Origin: JBDRCC01 sp043822065 [NCBI: archaeon]
GTDB taxonomy: Archaea; Undinarchaeota; CAZHTU01
Assembly (NCBI GenBank): GCA_043822065.1
Contig: JBDRCC010000002.1
Location: 1-49,383, forward strand
DNA: 49,383 nt
Reading direction: 5' to 3'
Each line of letters opens with the position of its first letter. Within the stretch, counting starts at the first letter, position 1. The position numbers were made by a program, and so were the translations under genes. Below the pieces are notes generated by a model. It searched no databases. It saw only the letters and a program-made list of their open reading frames with translations, and was not told where the DNA came from. Positions 31,586 through 40,179 of this stretch are shown here, in pieces.

Positions 31586-32254
31586 ATGCAGACGATAATC
31601 CACCTGAGGGCAGAGGAAATAGGGCTGTTCGAGCCGGTGCTTTCAAGGTATCCCCAGAAAGAGTTCAAGGAGAGTTTCATAATAAACAGGGTGGAAATCA
31701 GCGAATGCGTGGTAACCCTTTATTCGTCAGGCAAGCTCCTCATACAGGGCGAGGGCTACCTAAAGGTCTACGACATGCTTACCGCCAGCCTCCCGACGCA
31801 GGAAACCGCAGTGGGCATAGATGAGGCGGGGCGCGGGGAAGACTTCGGAAGCTTGGTGGTCGCGGGCGTCTTAGGCGACAGGAACAAGCTGAGGCGTGTT
31901 AGGGACTCAAAGAAGACAGGGGACATAAGCGCAGCCTACCGGATTGTTATGCAAAATGCACTCGATTCGCATGCCGTTGTCGTGCGCTCGGATGAGATTG
32001 ACCGCCTCCGCACCTCCGGAAAGAACATGGACATGATACAGGCAGAGGCAGTGCGGGAGATAATGCTCCGCATAGGCAAGGGGCGCGAAGTATTCATAGA
32101 CGGGAGGGCGGTGAAGGGAATAGACGCCAACTTCCTTGAGAAAGGCGACGACCTCGACCCGCTGATTTCCGCGGCGTCGATAATCGCAAAGTATACGCGC
32201 GATAATTCTGAAAAGGGGAAACGGGAGACCTGGGGCAAAAAGCTTTCCGGCTAG
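31586..32254 (+). CDS. rnhC: RNase HIII-like ribonuclease with N-terminal TBP-like domain
   Basis: 222 residues. The enzyme cuts RNA in RNA-DNA hybrids. GIDEAGRGEDFGSLVVAGV (77-95) matches RNase HIII (GxDExGxGDxFGPLV) more closely than RNase HII. Further acidic residues are D172 (FIDGRAV) and D191 near DPLISAASIIAKYTRD. Residues 1-68 contain VTLYSSGKLLIQG, the strand pattern of the TBP-like N-terminal domain of RNase HIII. The protein is shorter than Bacillus RNase HIII (about 310), mainly near the C-terminus. The stop overlaps that of the next gene in CTAG. Confidence 0.8.
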   Translation: MQTIIHLRAEEIGLFEPVLSRYPQKEFKESFIINRVEISECVVTLYSSGKLLIQGEGYLKVYDMLTASLPTQETAVGIDEAGRGEDFGSLVVAGVLGDRNKLRRVRDSKKTGDISAAYRIVMQNALDSHAVVVRSDEIDRLRTSGKNMDMIQAEAVREIMLRIGKGREVFIDGRAVKGIDANFLEKGDDLDPLISAASIIAKYTRDNSEKGKRETWGKKLSG

Positions 32255-34587
32255 GCGTACTTCTTAAGCTTGATATCGTACTTTGGATCTCCTTTCAGGT
32301 GGGAAAGGCATTCCCTAAGGCGCCCAGTTGTGCGGGTCTTGGCTGCAAGGGTGACCGAGAAGTTCAGGAACTCCTCGTAAAGGTCTACGGCAGTGCGGTA
32401 GTCCGTAAGCTCAAACGCCTTGTCTGCGCGCTTTAGGACGTCGCGGTAGTGGTCGTAGAGCTCGTCGCGGAGCTCTATCTTGGAGCCGACTATCTTGCTT
32501 ATGAAATATTCCGGCGAGAGGTATTTCAGGACGGGCAGGTCGAAGCCGTCGAGGAACTGCCCGATGCTCATGCTTGAGCTTAGGGGCACGCCCTTAAGCG
32601 CGATATAGTTGTAGTACATGTAGGCAACCTCGACGGCTGTCGCGGTCTGCATGTCCTGGGCAAGATCGGATATGGCATCCACAATTTCAGAATCCGCGGA
32701 CTGCCGCATTCCGCCCACTGTCGAGGGTATGCGTGAGTAGTCCTCCTTCAGGAAGGAGTAGGCAAGGTAATGGGCGAGAAACTTCTTTGAGGTTATCTTC
32801 TTGTGGGAGATTTTAAGGTACTCTTTCGTAAACTCCTCGATGCTGGAAACCGCAAGCTTCTGCTTCTCAGATTCCCCAAGCTCGCCTGCGACCAGGAACG
32901 CGGCACGGTACAGGTCAAGTATCAGGTCGATTATAAGGAGCCTTGTCTCGGGGAGCGTTATGGACTGAAGGATGCTCAGGTAGTATTCGGTCTGCTCCTC
33001 CATTATTGTGATGAGCTTTTCGACGGAATTTGAGTAGTACGCGCACAGCATTATGGGGAGCGCAGTCTGGCGGATTATGTAGAAGTCGCCGTCCTTTATT
33101 GCATCGCGGAGGAGGTATTCCATCCGCTCCATCTTGTTCGTGAAGTCGTTCTTTATTGCAGCGTCTATCAAAAGCTTGTAGGCTGCAAGGCCGTACCGCT
33201 TCTTCTTGACGAATATTTCATAGACGTCTTCCTTGACGAGTATGTCCTTGTAGAACCTAAGCTCCTGCGGCGTTTTTGCATAGCTTGAGTTTTCGTAGCA
33301 GCTTATGGCGCGCTCAACTTTGCCAAGCTCCTTCCAGTAGATTGCCGCATTTATCCAGTCGCCCTGGTCCTGGGAAACCCTTGCAAACCGCTCCATCGCG
33401 ACGCGCATCTTGTCTATGTCGCCGGCGCTCTCCCAGGCAGCCGCGACCTTGTCCCAGCGCCTGAGGTCCTCCCATTTTTTGGCGGCGGCTGCCCAGTCCC
33501 TTGCCTTCTCTGACATGTAAGCAGACTCCTCCGCCTTGCGCTCCGCTTGGTGCATCCGGTCCAGGTCACCTGCGCGCTCGTATGCCCTATACGCGCGGCT
33601 CCATTCCTCGAGCTTGGAATATGCGTCGCCCGAAGTAATCCACTCCTGGGCACTCTCCCATGCCTTGGCTGCGCCTGACAAGTTCCCGCTTGCCTCCAGG
33701 TGCATTGCTGTTCTTGCCCACTCCTTGGAGGACCATGCGTGGGATGCGCCGTCCATGTCACCAATCTCCAGAAGCTGGCTGGCAGCAATGGCAGGGTATT
33801 TCTCCTTGATTAATTTAGCATCCTCCTTCGCCTTTTTTTCCATTTCGGCTGCGGTTTCCCCGTCGCCTGCCTTGAGATAGGCTGCCCTTGCACGGCCCCA
33901 ATTCATCGCAGATTCCCATGCAGTAGCTGCATACTGCCATAGCGAAAGGCTTTCGAATATTGCCGCGGATTTTGAGAAATGGTTCGCCTTGACCAGGGCT
34001 TCCGCCTCGTCCAGCGCCTTTTGCTTTGCAGTTTCCGCCTTGGAGTCCTCCTTGGCAAGCGCCCAGCATTTGGAGGCCTCCGCAAAGTTTCCGGCAAGCT
34101 CCCAGCAGGAGGCTGCCTTTTCCCATTTTTTTAGCGATTCCCAGTTTCTGGCTGCACGGAACCACTCGTCGATTTTCTCCCAGTACATTGCAGCCCAGAA
34201 GAATTTGCCGTCGCCCTCAAACCGCTCAGCCCGTTCGCGCACCTTCGCGAGCGCTTTTGCAAAATTCTCCCGGTCGCCCAGCTTTCGGTAGGATAGCGCG
34301 GCATTCAGGTAATGCCCTGCGTGTTCCCAGCAGTAGGCTGCCTTTGAATCCTCACCAAGCTGCTCCCAAATCTCGGCTGCGCGCGCCCATTTTTCACGTA
34401 TCTGGTAGAGCCCGGCCTCCTTGCGCGCCTTCAGCTCGACTTCCTTCGCCTTTGCCGCGGAGAGGTTTTTTGCCGCGGCAATGGCGCGGTCCCACTTGTT
34501 GACGTCTTTCCAGAGGGAGAGGGCGTCCTCCCACTTCCCCTTGGACTCAAGCCTGTCCGCAGCTGCAACCTTCCTTGGGTCAATCAT
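32251..34587 (-). CDS. Trp-rich helical repeat (solenoid) protein
   Basis: 778 residues, soluble, no signal peptide. The first about 430 residues are built of roughly 15-20 degenerate helical repeats of 18-36 residues with the pattern W-x-x-A-A-x-x-W-E-x-x-G (WARAAEIWEQLG, WEKAASCWELAG, WDKVAAAWESAG). This resembles TPR-like or IFT/COPI-type alpha solenoids. The rest is helical without clear repeats. Such proteins are usually scaffolds. A TATA-like box overlaps the stop of the MCM-like gene upstream, so it can be expressed separately. It follows the MCM-like ATPase on the same strand and may act with it; that is inference. Confidence 0.75.
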   Translation of the reverse strand: MIDPRKVAAADRLESKGKWEDALSLWKDVNKWDRAIAAAKNLSAAKAKEVELKARKEAGLYQIREKWARAAEIWEQLGEDSKAAYCWEHAGHYLNAALSYRKLGDRENFAKALAKVRERAERFEGDGKFFWAAMYWEKIDEWFRAARNWESLKKWEKAASCWELAGNFAEASKCWALAKEDSKAETAKQKALDEAEALVKANHFSKSAAIFESLSLWQYAATAWESAMNWGRARAAYLKAGDGETAAEMEKKAKEDAKLIKEKYPAIAASQLLEIGDMDGASHAWSSKEWARTAMHLEASGNLSGAAKAWESAQEWITSGDAYSKLEEWSRAYRAYERAGDLDRMHQAERKAEESAYMSEKARDWAAAAKKWEDLRRWDKVAAAWESAGDIDKMRVAMERFARVSQDQGDWINAAIYWKELGKVERAISCYENSSYAKTPQELRFYKDILVKEDVYEIFVKKKRYGLAAYKLLIDAAIKNDFTNKMERMEYLLRDAIKDGDFYIIRQTALPIMLCAYYSNSVEKLITIMEEQTEYYLSILQSITLPETRLLIIDLILDLYRAAFLVAGELGESEKQKLAVSSIEEFTKEYLKISHKKITSKKFLAHYLAYSFLKEDYSRIPSTVGGMRQSADSEIVDAISDLAQDMQTATAVEVAYMYYNYIALKGVPLSSSMSIGQFLDGFDLPVLKYLSPEYFISKIVGSKIELRDELYDHYRDVLKRADKAFELTDYRTAVDLYEEFLNFSVTLAAKTRTTGRLRECLSHLKGDPKYDIKLKKYA

Positions 34588-34618
34588 GGTTAGCCTAAAT
34601 AGGAGGTAGGATATAAAA

Positions 34619-35758
34619 TTAAGCAGTCGTGCAGGATTCGAGGGAAGCGCGGACGACGCGTATTGCCTTGTCTACGTCGGCCTCTTCGACGGTATTGCTA
34701 AGCCGCATTCTGGCGGACGCCTTGGACAGGCGGATTATCCCCTCCACAAAGCGGGGGGTTATCTCCACGAAGTACTTCTTCTCGCGCTTTTTTACCTCGT
34801 AGAGGAACTTCTCAATCTGCTCCTCAAACGCAGTGGAGAATGACGGCAGGCAGGACTTTGAGAATTTTATGTAGTCCATTAAAAAGCCGTAATCCTGGTT
34901 CGCTGCGCGCCTGCCCTCGATGACCTTCTTGCTGATTTTCATGAAGTCTTCAACGGAGTACTGGCGCAGGACGAAAACAAGGTGAAATCGGGTCAGCAGG
35001 GCCGGGTCAAATGGTATCTGCTTCCGCATATTTTTTCCAAATTTGTCGCCAATGGGGTTTGCGGCGGCGAGAATGGAGCACCGGGCAGGGAACTGGAAGT
35101 GCGAGCCGCCCTTGTCGTATGAGACATAGCCCTTGCTCATGCTGGAGTAGAGCCCGGCCCGGTCCTGCGGCTTCATCAGGTTCAGCTCGTCGATGCACGC
35201 TATTCCGCCGTTTGCCATTGGCAGGATGCCAGGCATGACCTCCCTTCCCCGCTGGGTTACAGTGAGCCCGGCAGAAGACGTCCCGGAGCCGAGCCCGAAA
35301 GAGGAAATTGGCGAGATCTCTGACGCTGCGTGCAGTATGTCGCTCTTTCCGGTCCCTGGGTCGCCGATTAGCAGTATGTGGAGCTGGTCTGGGCAGAACA
35401 GCTGGAGGGAGACTGCCTCCTTAATTGTGTCAAGGCCGAACAGCTCGGAGGAGAGGATTTTCTGGACGTTGTCCTTGGCAACCGCAGAGAAATTTGAATA
35501 CATCCTTTTGTTTATTTTTGCGTCAAGCCCGGCGTTGTTCAGGTAGAGGAGCTTTTCCCAATCAGAAACGTGCCCGGAATAAGGGTTGCCCTTCTGCATG
35601 ATTTCGCCGCGGAGGGCAAGGAACCGGACAAACTCAGAGTATTCATTTGGAAACCGCGACTTCAGCTTTTCCAGCTTTTCGCGCTCCGCCTTAATGCCGG
35701 AGTAGCCCTTCCGAAGGTGCCTTAGCAGATACAGCGAGGAATAGATTGGCTCAAGCAT
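34619..35758 (-). CDS. MCM-like AAA+ ATPase lacking the MCM N-terminal domain
   Basis: 379 residues. Walker A is GDPGTGKS (132-139), Walker B is CIDELNLM (188-195; standard MCM has IDEFDKM), sensor 1 is AAANPIGDKFG (231-241), and the arginine finger is R257 in LLTRFHLVF. These patterns and the C-terminal helical part match the MCM2-7 family. The roughly 250-residue N-terminal domain of replicative MCM (OB fold, zinc site) is missing; instead about 100 helical residues precede the ATPase. It is therefore probably not the main replicative helicase. No truncation scar is visible, so it looks like an intact derived form. Confidence 0.82.
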   Translation of the reverse strand: MLEPIYSSLYLLRHLRKGYSGIKAEREKLEKLKSRFPNEYSEFVRFLALRGEIMQKGNPYSGHVSDWEKLLYLNNAGLDAKINKRMYSNFSAVAKDNVQKILSSELFGLDTIKEAVSLQLFCPDQLHILLIGDPGTGKSDILHAASEISPISSFGLGSGTSSAGLTVTQRGREVMPGILPMANGGIACIDELNLMKPQDRAGLYSSMSKGYVSYDKGGSHFQFPARCSILAAANPIGDKFGKNMRKQIPFDPALLTRFHLVFVLRQYSVEDFMKISKKVIEGRRAANQDYGFLMDYIKFSKSCLPSFSTAFEEQIEKFLYEVKKREKKYFVEITPRFVEGIIRLSKASARMRLSNTVEEADVDKAIRVVRASLESCTTA

Positions 35759-35811
35759 GGGTGCGCACTATAGTGACCATAAGAAGCAGAAGCTAAAGTT
35801 GTATTAATAGG

Positions 35812-36441
35812 TTAATGCCGGAAGCCGTACTCGCCCAGAAGCGGGACAAAAATGCACCCGCCGTAGTATGTCTTCTCAAGCGCTCCCGCGCTGACTTTTT
35901 CCGCAACGACAAGGGTCTGGAAGCCTGCGCCAATAGGTATCGCCAATTTGCCGCCTATCTTCAGCTGCTCCACAAGGGGCGGAGGTATGTCTGGGGATGC
36001 TGCGGTGACCATTATTCTGTCGTAAGGGACTGCACTTGGGCAGCCTATTGTGCCATCGCCCACAATGACTTCAACGTCATAGCCTGCGCTCCGGAGGTTT
36101 TCTCCGGCAGATTCCGCCAGTTCAGGTATGCGCTCGACGGTTAAGACTGATCCCTTGGGACCAACTAGCTCCTTAAGTACCGCTGCCTGGTAGCCAGAGC
36201 CGGCGCCGACCTCAAGCACCTTTTGCCCTTTGCGGACGTCAAGCTTTTCGGTCATCTCCGCCACCATCAGCGGCTGGGAAATCGTCTGCCCATGCCCTAT
36301 GGGGAGCGGGATGTTGTCCCAAGCAGAGCGCTTGAGGTTTTTGGGCACGAAAAGCGCGCGGTCCACTTTCGACATCGCAAAGAGTATATTTTTTGAAAAG
36401 CCTTCGGCGCGAAGCTCCTGGATTAGCTGGTGCTTATCCAT
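35812..36441 (-). CDS. pcm: Protein-L-isoaspartate O-methyltransferase
   Basis: 209 residues. The enzyme methylates L-isoaspartyl residues to start repair of aged proteins, using SAM. Seen are the family signature IPIPIGHGQTIS-like stretch (LPIGHGQTISQPLMVAEM), SAM motif I VLEVGAGSGYQAAVL and the later VTAASPDIPPPL. ATG 36441 is chosen, as family similarity begins there and the codon overlaps the stop of the upstream glycosyltransferase gene as ATGGATAA. Confidence 0.94.
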   Translation of the reverse strand: MDKHQLIQELRAEGFSKNILFAMSKVDRALFVPKNLKRSAWDNIPLPIGHGQTISQPLMVAEMTEKLDVRKGQKVLEVGAGSGYQAAVLKELVGPKGSVLTVERIPELAESAGENLRSAGYDVEVIVGDGTIGCPSAVPYDRIMVTAASPDIPPPLVEQLKIGGKLAIPIGAGFQTLVVAEKVSAGALEKTYYGGCIFVPLLGEYGFRH

Positions 36442-38290
36442 TTTGGTATGCAACAAGGCCCTCTTTGTACAGGAGAACATACGAGCCGCTTAGGTGCTGA
36501 TATGCCGTCAGGGATACCCAAGCGTTTACTTCAGGAGAGTAGTCCATTATTATAAATGCAGTCGGGACGCCATCATAAGAGGTTTCAGTGAATATGTAAT
36601 ACGTGCCCTGCACGTCGCGAACCCATGTTTCAGAGGCGGCATGCCCTTCAGACACGCGCCAATGGGATGATGCTCCCTGCTGGGCCCAGCTGTCCTCCAG
36701 CAGCAGGGGCTTGCCGTCAAGGCTCATGGCGTTAAGGTGCCCGACAAACTTGGAGGAGGGGCGCAGGTCGCCAGGAAGCGACTGGCGCGTCGCAGCCGCG
36801 CGCTCAGTTCTGAATTTTGTGTTTAGCGCGCCCTCGGTTTTAGAATACGACGCGATGTACTCAACAGAGTAGAGCGCGGGGTTTTCATTAGGATTGAAAT
36901 AGACCCCATCCTGCTGAGGCCCCCAAGCGATAATAAGCTCTGCAGTGGACGGGCGGTAGAGGACAGCTGCCGGCGAGTAATTCGAGAGGAGGAAGTCCCT
37001 AAGGCTTGACTGCCTCCAGAAAAAGTCGCTGCTAACCCCGCGGTCGGCAGAGTATCTGGCATCGAAAATATATTTTGGCTTTGATTCGCGCACGCGCGAT
37101 GCGACCTCTTCTGGGTCAATAAGGGCGGCGGCATAAGCTCGTGGGGAAACATCGACAAGGTTGTCCGCAATTTCCGCCCCAGACAGCAGCGCTAAATGTG
37201 CGGCGATTGAGGCGCTTGTGTCATAAAGAGTATCCTCTGGCTGGACGGAGAGGATTTGGTAGAAAGGGGTGAATGTATCTGTGTCCTTATAGCCAACGAT
37301 GCTGCGCATTGGGTAAGCAAGGCTGATGCATATGATGAGAAGGATAAGTACGGTTGCCTCGCGCTTGCGGCTTTTCAGCCCGCCGACCATGGAGAAAATT
37401 GCGTAGCCAGAAAGGAGTGCGAAAAATGGCAGCGAGTAGGATATGTACCAGGACAGCACCTCGGTAGGGAGCAGAAGCCATAGGAATGCGCTAAGCGCAG
37501 CAAAGCATACAAGGTCCATCCTCTCGTTCCGTTTTCCGCTGCGCAAGTAAAGCGCCCCTGCAAACAGCCCAAACAGCACCAACGCAGGCTGGCCAGCCAG
37601 TATTGTATAAAACCCGGACAGCCCAACGCCAAGTGGGCTGCCCTGCTTGCTGAAATGGTAGAGCACGGTGTCCCGCAGGAAGTTTGGGGTGAGCAGGAGC
37701 ATCGCTACAAGGGGGGACGCCAGAATTGCGCCCTTGAAGAAGCCGGCGCGCCGCTTGTAGAGGTTGTGAACAAGCAGGAGAATCATCGCGGGGAAGGACG
37801 TGTACCTTGCAATGCCTGCCAGCACAAGGCTGAATCCGGACGCTGCAAATTTTTTCTCAATCGTCAGGTAGAACGCGAGGACAAGGAGGAATGTGTTCAG
37901 GGAAGCGCCGCCAAACCAGTGGGTTGTCTCCTGGAAGGCAGGGGAGCAGAATAGCAAAACTGCCGCGGCTATCCCAAGATGCTTCTTCATTTTCTCCCCT
38001 ATGAGGTAGGTGAGGAGCAGTGTGCCGGCGCCTGCCAGAACGGGAATGATGAGGGCAACGGGGTAGGAGGCGCCAAAAACCGCGAAAAGCCCCGCGGCAA
38101 GGTAGAGCATCAGCGGCGGGCTGGCGAAAACAAAATCCCGGTACGGGGCTTCGCCCTCGGAAACGAGCCGCGCCATGTAGGCGTAGAGGTTTGCGTCGTC
38201 CTCCACGTTGTGGGCATACGGGATTACTGCAACCTTAAAAATAAGAAAGAGCGCAATAAGCGCGATTATGGCAGCATGGCGCCTTGGCAT
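36434..38290 (-). CDS. GT-C family membrane glycosyltransferase
   Basis: 618 residues. Ten or so membrane helices occupy about 5-330. The first outer loop has HNVEDDANLYAYMARLV (about 27-43), where the acidic pair fits the catalytic D/E of PMT/ArnT-like (GT39, GT83) lipid-linked-sugar transferases. FRDF-like YRDFVFASPPL follows, as in PMT_2 proteins. The last 270 residues form a soluble outer domain. The sugar and acceptor are unknown; the sequon-rich surface protein encoded nearby is one possible acceptor (inference). A TATA-like box overlaps the stop of the upstream helicase gene. Confidence 0.8.
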   Translation of the reverse strand: MPRRHAAIIALIALFLIFKVAVIPYAHNVEDDANLYAYMARLVSEGEAPYRDFVFASPPLMLYLAAGLFAVFGASYPVALIIPVLAGAGTLLLTYLIGEKMKKHLGIAAAVLLFCSPAFQETTHWFGGASLNTFLLVLAFYLTIEKKFAASGFSLVLAGIARYTSFPAMILLLVHNLYKRRAGFFKGAILASPLVAMLLLTPNFLRDTVLYHFSKQGSPLGVGLSGFYTILAGQPALVLFGLFAGALYLRSGKRNERMDLVCFAALSAFLWLLLPTEVLSWYISYSLPFFALLSGYAIFSMVGGLKSRKREATVLILLIICISLAYPMRSIVGYKDTDTFTPFYQILSVQPEDTLYDTSASIAAHLALLSGAEIADNLVDVSPRAYAAALIDPEEVASRVRESKPKYIFDARYSADRGVSSDFFWRQSSLRDFLLSNYSPAAVLYRPSTAELIIAWGPQQDGVYFNPNENPALYSVEYIASYSKTEGALNTKFRTERAAATRQSLPGDLRPSSKFVGHLNAMSLDGKPLLLEDSWAQQGASSHWRVSEGHAASETWVRDVQGTYYIFTETSYDGVPTAFIIMDYSPEVNAWVSLTAYQHLSGSYVLLYKEGLVAYQNG

Positions 38291-38321
38291 GCGCTAAGGA
38301 TAGAAGTTTTCTATAAATAGT

Positions 38322-40121
38322 TTACTTCAGCAGCTCCCGGTATGCCTTGTCCACCGGGACGTCCTTGGCAACTGGGCCGGAGTCGAAAACCTTGCCGTTC
38401 TTTTTTATGTACTCATAAAGGTGGGCTATGTTGGGGAGCTCCCTCTCGTTTGCTATGTCCTTGGAGCCGATGACGATGAGCTTTGACTCCGCCCGGCTTA
38501 TCGCGACGTTCAGCAGGTTGGGCTTGAATATCTTGAACCTGTCCCGGGTCCGGAAGAAGGCGCGGTCAAGGACGGGGTTGTAGATGACCACCTTGTTCTG
38601 CCTGCCCTGGAAGGAATGGACCGTCTTTGAGTTTATGAATTCTATGGAGTCGAACGAGCCTACCCCGAACATCTCGCGGAGGGTTTCCTTTATCAGCTCG
38701 GTCTGGAGGCGGTAGGGCGCAATGACTGCCATGTCCTCCGGCTTGTACTTAAGCGCGCTGACAAAGTGGTAGTAGACCGCCGCGCAAACCGCCGCGTCGT
38801 GCGGGTTGCAGTAGGAGTAGTTTGTCCCGTACTTCCGCCAGTTTCCTGACGATTCCCCTGCAGTGTCAACCCAGACGATTGGCTCGTCCGGCGAGGTAAC
38901 GGCTCCGAGGTCGCTGTTGTCTGTGTGCGACAGCTTTCTGTCCGCCACAGAGGGGTGCGTTTTTATCTTCCCTTCATAGAACTCGCTGGAGATAAAGTCC
39001 GCAATCCTCTTGTTCGACCTGAACTGGGTGTCGAGGAGGACGCTGTTCGCCTTCCTTGACATGAGCATTTCGAAAAGCGATTTTTTCGCGAATTGGTTGA
39101 GCCTGGCATTGAACGGCGCGCTGTCCCGCGCGGAGAGGAGTATGGGCTCGAGCTGCTTGTGGTCGCCGACCAGGACTGCGCGCCTGGCGTTGAGCAAACC
39201 TAAGAGGCTCAGGGGAAATGATGCCATGCTTGCCTCGTCTATGATTGCAAGGTCAAAGAACGGCACTTCCCAGTCAAGAAGCCCCGCAAGGTACATGTGC
39301 CCAAGCTTTGAGAGCGTGGCGCCCATTACCTTGCACTGCTTTAGCTCGCGCCCCACCACTTCAGAATAATTCTTGTCGTCCTCCTGCTCAGGCATCAGGT
39401 CGTGGACCTTTGCGCTTGTCTTGAGGGTGCTCCCGAGCCGCAGAACGCCAGCCCTCTGGTGTATCTTTTCCATTGCGTTGTCTATCGCGACGTTGGTGTG
39501 GGAAGTGAGGAGCACCCGCCAGCCCTTGGTGTTCCGCAGGATTTCGGCTATTGTCGTTGTCTTCCCTGTCCCGGGCGGCCCGTGTATGAGGCAGAACTGG
39601 TTTTCTTCCATCCCAAGGACCATCCCGACTGCGGAAGCCTGCGCAGGCGTCAGGCTGCAGTCCACCGCCTTTGGCTTTATCGGCGCGGCCCGCTTGCCGT
39701 GGAAGAGCGCCTCGCCGAGGCTGTACATGCTGTCTGCGTAGCCCTCGCAGAAAAAGTCGACAGCCATCTTCTGTATGCCTATTGTCGAGTCCTCCGGCAT
39801 TTCAAGGCATATCTTCTCCCCTGGCTTGAAAATCCCGGCGCGCCTGTCCTCGGTAATCAGCTGGACCTCGCGGTCGCCGGTGCGGCTGACGTAAAAGAAC
39901 GGGACGACCATGTTGTACTTCCTCGCATTCAGGGGCTCGAGGTACTTGAATACCGGCTTCCGCGTCAGGCGGACGGTGAAGACCTGGTAGGTAATCTTCC
40001 GGCGGACCTCCTGGTCGATAGACTTGATTGTGGCTTTGTAGTCCCCCCGACCCTTGTACTTTGAGGCGGCCTCGAGCTCCATCTCTAGCAGGGTGTCAAA
40101 GTCTGACTTTAGTAAATCCAT
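38322..40121 (-). CDS. UPF1/SMUBP-2-like superfamily 1 helicase
   Basis: 599 residues. The core contains a Q-motif-like LTPAQASAV (157-165), Walker A GPPGTGKTTT (181-190), motif Ia TSHTNVAIDN (206-215), Walker B with IDEAS (about 292-296), motif III VLVGDHKQLEP, motif IV LLDTQFRSN and motif VI NVAISRAESKL. This order is that of SF1B helicases such as UPF1, IGHMBP2 and Dna2. An N-terminal about 145-residue beta-rich region likely binds nucleic acid. Role (RNA or DNA) not decidable here. Leaderless start with a TATA-like box about 30 nt upstream. Confidence 0.92.
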   Translation of the reverse strand: MDLLKSDFDTLLEMELEAASKYKGRGDYKATIKSIDQEVRRKITYQVFTVRLTRKPVFKYLEPLNARKYNMVVPFFYVSRTGDREVQLITEDRRAGIFKPGEKICLEMPEDSTIGIQKMAVDFFCEGYADSMYSLGEALFHGKRAAPIKPKAVDCSLTPAQASAVGMVLGMEENQFCLIHGPPGTGKTTTIAEILRNTKGWRVLLTSHTNVAIDNAMEKIHQRAGVLRLGSTLKTSAKVHDLMPEQEDDKNYSEVVGRELKQCKVMGATLSKLGHMYLAGLLDWEVPFFDLAIIDEASMASFPLSLLGLLNARRAVLVGDHKQLEPILLSARDSAPFNARLNQFAKKSLFEMLMSRKANSVLLDTQFRSNKRIADFISSEFYEGKIKTHPSVADRKLSHTDNSDLGAVTSPDEPIVWVDTAGESSGNWRKYGTNYSYCNPHDAAVCAAVYYHFVSALKYKPEDMAVIAPYRLQTELIKETLREMFGVGSFDSIEFINSKTVHSFQGRQNKVVIYNPVLDRAFFRTRDRFKIFKPNLLNVAISRAESKLIVIGSKDIANERELPNIAHLYEYIKKNGKVFDSGPVAKDVPVDKAYRELLK

Positions 40122-40163
40122 CCCTCAGTAGGAAGGGAAAGGATGTATTTAATTAATTCTCTG

Positions 40164-40179
40164 CTGCGTAAAAGCGCAG
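40164..40179 (-). terminator. Hairpin after the surface-protein operon
   Basis: CTGCG (40179-40175) and CGCAG (40168-40164) on the minus strand form a short stem directly after the stop of the small paralogue. It is followed by A/T-rich sequence that also contains the promoter of the helicase gene. It may help end transcription of the long operon; no strong T run follows. Confidence 0.35.
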
